A stretch of DNA of 64,000 nucleotides from Chitinophagales bacterium (GTDB lineage Bacteria; Bacteroidota; Bacteroidia; Chitinophagales; BACL12). Both the position numbers and the translations under genes were made by a program. Within the stretch, counting starts at the first letter, position 1; each line of letters opens with the position of its first letter. Shown one piece after another: positions 58,838-64,000 of this stretch. Where the stretch lies: assembly GCA_020636645.1 (NCBI GenBank), contig JACJXO010000002.1:1-64000 (forward strand). Reading direction: 5' to 3'. A model generated the notes under the pieces. The model saw only the letters and a program-made list of their open reading frames with translations. It ran no database searches and was not told the origin of the DNA.

Positions 58838-61408
58838 TCAATGGGTTACGGCAATTCTTCGCAGATCAGTATGCTGCTCTGTTTGCCATATGATAAAATA
58901 GAGTCCGGCAGGCAATTGCTCCAGGTGCCAGATAGTGCTTTCAGGCATGCCTTCCGGATAGCTTCGTTTGCTGATCAAAACACCACTGCTGTTGCCTATC
59001 ATGAAGGTGCCTGGTCCTGAAGGCTGTGGCCAGCTTACCTGAATACTGGAAGAGGCAGGATTTGGATTAACCTCAAACTGATTTTCCATCAGATCCAGGA
59101 TTAGTAGTGTGGTATCTGTGATGAGGGTATCTTCCGGTATCGTATCACCAATAATGACCGTGTCAGTTTGTATGAGCATACAGTCGTTTCCGTAACGAAG
59201 TGTATGGGTGAGCTGATAGTAACCATCTTCAGAATAGGTGTGTGCTCCCGGCAAGGCGATGTGCAGCACTGTACCATCTCCAAAGTTCCAGACCGGATCG
59301 ATGGCTGATCCTGAAAGGCTGTAACCGGAAATGGAAACCGTATGGTCATCTACCGCGTGCGAAAAAGACATGGTGGGTGCATCTTCGCTGTGCAGGTGTA
59401 TGGTGTACAGCTGAAATCCTGTAATGTTCTGATTGGTAGTATCTCTGAGCTGTGCATAGAGATAAACTGCATTCTCATCCAACATCACAGCGTCGGGTAT
59501 GGATCCTGCATTCAACATATAGCTGCTGCCATACTGCACCGTTTCATCATAGTTGTTGGTCCACTCAAGCACATGATGGGCCAGCGTTCCAGGGTCTGTC
59601 AGGGTGCCCAGAGAATCATAGACCTGACAACTGAAACTGATATTGGTGTCATTGTCATACAGACAAACAGCGCTGTCATCTGGAGTAAGCTCCAGATAGT
59701 ATGCCTCCTGCAGGTACATGGGATGCCCGGGAATCCATTGTTTCAGAAATGTTATGACAGGCGCATAGTTGGGGTCATATGCCAGATTATTCCATTCATT
59801 TGGGTCCGTTTCTTTTTCATAACCGATGTCATACAGTTCTTCTTCCAGTGCTCCCGGAACACTGTCGCAGTCCATTACATTGGTGCCTGACTGAACCATG
59901 TAGTGAATGAAATGGAAACGGTTGTTGCGCACGCTGTGGTGAGGATAACAGCTTGCAGGTTTGCCGTTTGCATTGGCGATGGTTGACAATACCGGACGGT
60001 CTGTTTTTTTAAAACCATCGTGCATGAAAGGTGTCAGGCTGCGGCCATCCGGATACAGGTTGCCATCGGGAAAGTAGGGCAGGTCAACTCCAGCCAGGTC
60101 CAGCAGGGTAGGCATGAGATCAACAAAACCGGCCATCCGGTAACTCACTGCGGGTTCCGGATCACGAAGGTCTGCAATGAGCAGGGAAGTTCTGACATCG
60201 GTTTCCCAGAGGGTCGATTTTTGCCAATGCCGTTTTTCACTGAGAGAGAAACCATGATCGCCAAAGACCACCACGATGGTGTTGTTATACATTTCGGGAT
60301 AGGCTTCCAGGGCTTCCATCACACGGCCCAGCATGGCATCAGCAAAATGGATCCCGGCCAGATAGGCATTCAGAAAATTGGCCCGTTTAGACTGTTCCAG
60401 GAATAGCCTGTTGAGCGAATCGGTAAGGGTATCTGAAACCACAGGAAGGGGTGAGAGATACAAGGTGTATTCTTCAAAATTCTTTTCCTGCTTGTCACAG
60501 ATGGTCCGTGCCATGCCATCTTCGGGCAGGGCGAAATAGTCCAGATAGCGGGATGGTGAAGTTTGATCAGGAAGCACAATGCCATTGTAGGGCGTGGTGC
60601 CTTCCGGAAAATTAAAGGCGATGTGGAAGGGTTCTTCATAGACATCATCCATATAGAACTCATTCATAAAATACTGCTGTGGTATATACAGCGGAAAGTG
60701 TGGCTTTTTGATACCCAGTGCCAGAAAGAACGGGCGATCGCAGGTACCACTGCCGCTGCCTACCCGGTTGATGAACGAAATGGCTGAGTCTGCCTGGATG
60801 TAATCGGCCGTAAGGGGTTCATATATGGAATCCACACGACCCCAGTCAAACGGCCCCAGCCCGTCAAAGAACAGATCAATGAACAGAGAATCTGCAGCAC
60901 CATCATCATCATAGAAATAGTAATCATTCCAGCTCAGCGCCCGGGCACACGGATCAGGTGTGTCACTGTCAAAATCTATGTAGTCTTTCCAGCAATGAAA
61001 TACCTTGCCGATATTGTAGGTGTAGTAGCCACCACTGTCTTTCAATATGCCGGGAAGGGTATAATAAGTTTCATTGCCTTCTTCTTCTGTATAGTTAGAA
61101 CTGAGAGAGGCGCATTTGAGCTTCGTATTATCATACACTCCCGAATAGTGCGGATCCTTCCCGGTCATAAAACTGGTACGTGATGGCCCGCATTGTGGTG
61201 CGCTTGCATAGGCGTTGTAAAATAAAGTGCCCATATCTGCCAGGCCAGACATGACCGGAGTGCGGGTTTGCGGGTGCCCGTCAAAACCCTCTACCCAGTC
61301 ATTCATGTCATCGACCACAACAAATAGTATGTTGGGCTTGTCGCCGGTTTGAGCTATGACAACAGGAACTACCGATAAGTAAGTAAAAAAGAGAATCAAT
61401 GTTTTCAT
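58838..61408 (-). CDS. T9SS-exported sulfatase, copy 3
   Basis: An 856-residue paralogue: signal peptide (1-20, VVPVVIAQ), sulfatase domain (about 24-515), Ig/PKD-like domains (about 590-760) and a type A T9SS tail (about 780-856, VNPNPASSSIQVSW). Key residues: VDDMND (32-37), formylglycine site CGPSR (C73), GIKKPHFPLY near 230 and GDHGFSLSEKRHWQKSTLWE near 380. The ATG at 61408 begins a clean signal peptide; nine upstream in-frame codons are rejected. It is the first gene of a two-sulfatase operon and is divergent from xth with 55 bases between start codons. Confidence 0.91.
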   Translation of the reverse strand: MKTLILFFTYLSVVPVVIAQTGDKPNILFVVVDDMNDWVEGFDGHPQTRTPVMSGLADMGTLFYNAYASAPQCGPSRTSFMTGKDPHYSGVYDNTKLKCASLSSNYTEEEGNETYYTLPGILKDSGGYYTYNIGKVFHCWKDYIDFDSDTPDPCARALSWNDYYFYDDDGAADSLFIDLFFDGLGPFDWGRVDSIYEPLTADYIQADSAISFINRVGSGSGTCDRPFFLALGIKKPHFPLYIPQQYFMNEFYMDDVYEEPFHIAFNFPEGTTPYNGIVLPDQTSPSRYLDYFALPEDGMARTICDKQEKNFEEYTLYLSPLPVVSDTLTDSLNRLFLEQSKRANFLNAYLAGIHFADAMLGRVMEALEAYPEMYNNTIVVVFGDHGFSLSEKRHWQKSTLWETDVRTSLLIADLRDPEPAVSYRMAGFVDLMPTLLDLAGVDLPYFPDGNLYPDGRSLTPFMHDGFKKTDRPVLSTIANANGKPASCYPHHSVRNNRFHFIHYMVQSGTNVMDCDSVPGALEEELYDIGYEKETDPNEWNNLAYDPNYAPVITFLKQWIPGHPMYLQEAYYLELTPDDSAVCLYDNDTNISFSCQVYDSLGTLTDPGTLAHHVLEWTNNYDETVQYGSSYMLNAGSIPDAVMLDENAVYLYAQLRDTTNQNITGFQLYTIHLHSEDAPTMSFSHAVDDHTVSISGYSLSGSAIDPVWNFGDGTVLHIALPGAHTYSEDGYYQLTHTLRYGNDCMLIQTDTVIIGDTIPEDTLITDTTLLILDLMENQFEVNPNPASSSIQVSWPQPSGPGTFMIGNSSGVLISKRSYPEGMPESTIWHLEQLPAGLYFIIWQTEQHTDLRRIAVTH

Positions 61409-61452
61409 GACTATCGGGAATTTAATATTAGTCAATTTCTGTCACATGAACG

Positions 61453-61459
61453 TACTTTG
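61453..61459 (+). promoter_or_regulatory. Degenerate -7 box (TACTTTG), possible leaderless start
   Basis: TAnTTTG, one base shorter than the consensus, ending 4 bases before the xth ATG at 61464. Confidence 0.35.
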
Positions 61460-61463
61460 CATC

Positions 61464-62228
61464 ATGCAGATCGCTACATATAATCTTAATGGAATTCGTT
61501 CAGCACTAAACAAAGGTTGGATGAACTGGATGCAGGAAACCTCTTTTGACGTGGTATGTATTCAGGAGTTAAAGGCACAGAATGAGCAGATAGATCTGGA
61601 AGCATTTGCACAGGCCGGATACCATGTGTACACAGAAACGGCAGAGAAAAAGGGATATAGTGGCGTGGCCATTTTCAGCAAGCAGAAGCCGGATCATGTG
61701 GAATATGGCTGTGGCAATCAGGAGTTTGATAAGGAAGGACGGGTCATACGTGCAGACTATGGCGATCTGAGTGTGTTCAGCATATATTTCCCTTCGGGTA
61801 CCACAGGTGATGTAAGGCAGTCGGTCAAATATGTATTTCTTGATTATATATATGAATATTTAATGACACTGCAGAAAACCAGGAAGAAACTGGTGGTTTG
61901 CGGCGATTATAATATCGCTCATCGCGAGATCGATATCCATGATCCCCGGGGAAACAAAAACTCCAGTGGGTTTCTGCCCGAAGAAAGAGCCTGGATGGAT
62001 AAGTGGTTCGGTTCGGGCTATACAGATTCGTTGCGGGTATTTTCTGATGCCCCGCATCAATATACCTGGTGGAGCTTCCGGGCAAATGCCAGGGCGAACA
62101 ACAAAGGATGGCGCATTGATTACATCTCGGTAACAGACAACCTAAAAGACAAACTAAGATCGGCAACCATTCTGCCCGATGCGCTGCACAGTGATCATTG
62201 CCCGATGGTCATAGAACTGGATACCTGA
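61464..62228 (+). CDS. xth: Exodeoxyribonuclease III / AP endonuclease
   Basis: A 254-residue cytosolic DNA-repair nuclease of the exonuclease-endonuclease-phosphatase fold that cuts at abasic sites and trims 3' ends. Motifs in order: MQIATYNLNGIRSAL, VVCIQELKAQ (metal-binding Glu), YSGVAIFSK, VCGDYNIAHREIDIHDP (catalytic Asp-Asn), and the end SDHCPMVIEL with the general-base His. The ATG at 61464 matches the conserved family start; upstream in-frame codons are not conserved in type. It is a housekeeping gene set between sulfatase genes and ends in TGATCA with the stop of copy 4. Confidence 0.95.
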   Translation: MQIATYNLNGIRSALNKGWMNWMQETSFDVVCIQELKAQNEQIDLEAFAQAGYHVYTETAEKKGYSGVAIFSKQKPDHVEYGCGNQEFDKEGRVIRADYGDLSVFSIYFPSGTTGDVRQSVKYVFLDYIYEYLMTLQKTRKKLVVCGDYNIAHREIDIHDPRGNKNSSGFLPEERAWMDKWFGSGYTDSLRVFSDAPHQYTWWSFRANARANNKGWRIDYISVTDNLKDKLRSATILPDALHSDHCPMVIELDT

Positions 62229-64000
62229 TCATTCCAGCATTAATGGAAGGGAATATTCCTCTTTTTCAGTATTGATCTGCAGGAGATACACTCCGGCAGG
62301 CAGATCGCCGGCATCGAGCTGCCACAGGCTGCCCTTGTCTGCCGTCCAGTTTCGCAACTGCCTTCCCTGCATATCGAAGAGCAGGATCTGCTGTACCTCC
62401 ACAATCTCATCTGAGGTCAGGGTGAACATGCCTTTAGAGGGGTTGGGGTACACCAGGAACAGATCACTGAAACCTATATCTGTGAGTGACCAGTCAAATG
62501 TTTTTACCACCTCGCAACTGCTGTCATTTCCATACAACAGGTGTACCTCTGCAGTATAGTCTCCGTCACTGGAGTAGGTATAAGAAGACGGGAACATGCT
62601 GAACAGGGTATCGCCGTTGCCCATAACCCAGTAAGCGTCTGAAGGAGAACCGGAATAATGGATATCTTCCAGAAATACCTGCAGACCAGAAGGGTACACA
62701 GACAGCTCTACATCCGGTAATCCATGACCGGTGGTAAACACATACTGCATATCAAGGCCGCGAACAATGCCATTGGTATCTGTCAGTTCCAGGAACAGTA
62801 ATAGCGGCTCACCAGTGAGCAGGGCATCAATATTCCATGCAGCAGGAAAAATCACCTCTGCACCTGTCAGGGTATCTGCAGACATGTTTGTGAACCACCT
62901 GGCCGTCAGGGTGTCAGGTAACAAGGTTTCAAGTCCGTTGGTATCTGTCAATACCATATCGGCAACCAAAATGGTGGTATCAGCTACCAGACAATCTGTT
63001 TCAAACTGAATGCGTGGCTTCCATGTTTTTTGCAGATAGAGCGGATGACCGGGCAGCCATTGCAGCAGGTAATCCATGACCGGCCTGAAATCAGGGTCAG
63101 CTGCCAGATCGTTCCATTCATTGGGATCTGTTTGTCTGTCAACGCCTATATCATATAGCAAATATTCATAATAGTTTTCCTCTTCATTGCAATCAGTGTC
63201 CAGAAATACCGGACCATTGGAAGCAAAGCGGTGCAGGTGAAAACGGTCGTTGCGCACAGAATACATCGGGAAACAAGAACACTCCAGGTTGCTGTGTTCT
63301 TCATAGGCAGCCAGGGCAGGACGCTCTGCATACAGGTTCGGTTCAGCCATAAAGGGGCCGAGATCCATACCATCCAGGTATCTGCTGCCATCGGGGAACT
63401 TCGGTTCCGGTACACCGGTCATGCCACACAGGGTTGGAAAGAGATCCAGGAGACTGGCGTTTATACCAGACACACCGTTGCGTTCTTCGCGATAATCTGC
63501 TACAATGAACGGCGCCCGAAGATCTGTTTCCCACAGGGTGCTTTTTTTCCAGTGGCTTTTTTCTCCAAGACTGAAACCGTGGTCACTGGCTATCACAATG
63601 ATAGTATTGGACAGGAATGCAGGTTGCTCTTCTTCCAGGTAGGTCATGATCCTGCCTATCTGTGCATCAACAAATGACGTTGCTGCCAGATAGGCGATCA
63701 CCGCATTGGCCATATAAGAATTGACCAGGATCTGGAATCGTTCATCTTCGCTCAATCCAGCTCCTACGGGAGGCAATGGATCCAGCTGATATATCCTGTT
63801 AGTAAAATCTGCATAGTTGTTCTCCTGATCGATCACATAACGGGCCAGGCTGGTGTCAGGTAGCGAATAATAGTCGCCGAAGAGCGTTTCCGGCTGTGGA
63901 GGCATGACCACACCGTTATAGGGAAACTGATCCTGCGGATGGTTATAGGAAGGGATGAGGGGATTTTCGTAATAATCGTCCAGATAATATGGTGCGTAAT
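62229..64000 (-). CDS. T9SS-exported sulfatase, copy 4 (5' end outside window)
   Basis: The C-terminal roughly 590 residues of a fourth paralogue; the frame stays open to the window edge, so signal peptide and formylglycine site are not visible. Seen parts: YNGVVMPPQPETLFGDYYSLPD, SDHGFSLGEKSHWKKSTLWE, VDRQTDPNEWNDL, Ig/PKD-like domains and a type A T9SS tail at the end (VYPNPSKGMFTLTS). Architecture and segments follow copies 1 and 3 closely. Whether the catalytic Cys is present must be read from the flanking sequence. Confidence 0.88.
   Translation of the reverse strand, partial: YAPYYLDDYYENPLIPSYNHPQDQFPYNGVVMPPQPETLFGDYYSLPDTSLARYVIDQENNYADFTNRIYQLDPLPPVGAGLSEDERFQILVNSYMANAVIAYLAATSFVDAQIGRIMTYLEEEQPAFLSNTIIVIASDHGFSLGEKSHWKKSTLWETDLRAPFIVADYREERNGVSGINASLLDLFPTLCGMTGVPEPKFPDGSRYLDGMDLGPFMAEPNLYAERPALAAYEEHSNLECSCFPMYSVRNDRFHLHRFASNGPVFLDTDCNEEENYYEYLLYDIGVDRQTDPNEWNDLAADPDFRPVMDYLLQWLPGHPLYLQKTWKPRIQFETDCLVADTTILVADMVLTDTNGLETLLPDTLTARWFTNMSADTLTGAEVIFPAAWNIDALLTGEPLLLFLELTDTNGIVRGLDMQYVFTTGHGLPDVELSVYPSGLQVFLEDIHYSGSPSDAYWVMGNGDTLFSMFPSSYTYSSDGDYTAEVHLLYGNDSSCEVVKTFDWSLTDIGFSDLFLVYPNPSKGMFTLTSDEIVEVQQILLFDMQGRQLRNWTADKGSLWQLDAGDLPAGVYLLQINTEKEEYSLPLMLE

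Noticed and set aside
52125..64000. Sulfatases as phosphoglycerate mutase- or phosphatase-like alkaline phosphatase superfamily members
   Set aside because: The C-x-P-S-R formylglycine motif is intact in all three complete copies, which is specific for sulfatases.

Overview
The window comes from a member of the Bacteroidota, most like a Saprospirales/Chitinophagales-type environmental lineage (inference). The reasons are a SusC/SusD pair, a PorP/SprF protein, eleven proteins that carry or (for one cut by the window edge) share the architecture of type IX secretion (T9SS) C-terminal sorting domains of type A or B, near absence of Shine-Dalgarno sites, and many TAnnTTTG-type -7 promoter boxes. 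Base composition is close to 50% GC. I find 40 protein genes (one cut by the right edge), no rRNA, tRNA, CRISPR array, transposase or integrase.

Region 1 (1-29612) is an alpha-glucan utilisation locus. On the minus strand susC and susD are followed by a terminator, then a periplasmic SusA-like GH13 enzyme, a Crp/Fnr regulator coupled to it by a 4-base overlap, and corA. Divergent from susC are a VCBS/ASPIC repeat protein and a vanadium-haloperoxidase-like PAP2 protein. Next come a small, probably highly expressed T9SS protein, a multidomain T9SS GH13 amylase that starts with the same module, a polysaccharide flippase, a lipoprotein, a starch-binding-domain esterase, a second T9SS amylase followed after 3 bases by NADP-dependent GAPDH, 4-alpha-glucanotransferase (malQ), and two divergent SLC45-like sugar transporters. 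A working model: surface amylases and binding proteins cut starch, SusCD imports oligosaccharides, the SusA-like enzyme trims them in the periplasm, MFS carriers bring maltose/glucose into the cytosol, MalQ disproportionates, and GapN feeds lower glycolysis while making NADPH. No SusE/SusF or SusR homologue is seen.

Region 2 (29613-43381) holds a hypothetical envelope protein, a pirin-YceI pair, two large type B T9SS proteins around an outer-membrane protein, a T9SS-exported lysyl oxidase with all copper and cofactor residues, a 2-oxoglutarate oxygenase with a small partner, and a beta-propeller-like T9SS protein.

Region 3 (43395-52128) is mostly housekeeping: an amidophosphoribosyltransferase-like protein, a two-subunit 2-oxoacid:ferredoxin oxidoreductase, a von Willebrand A protein, a lipoprotein and a nitroreductase.

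Region 4 (52125-64000) is an array of four paralogous secreted sulfatases on the minus strand, interrupted by a YdeI-like gene, a PorP/SprF gene and exodeoxyribonuclease III; the last sulfatase runs off the window. No glycoside hydrolase, SusCD pair or formylglycine-generating enzyme lies beside them here.

The most notable non-coding signals are a dispersed intergenic hairpin repeat with conserved flanks and changing stems (16.8, 19.3, 24.5 and 50.7 kb), promoter boxes placed 3-5 bases before start codons (probable leaderless mRNAs), and convergent genes whose stop codons share a TGATCA palindrome.
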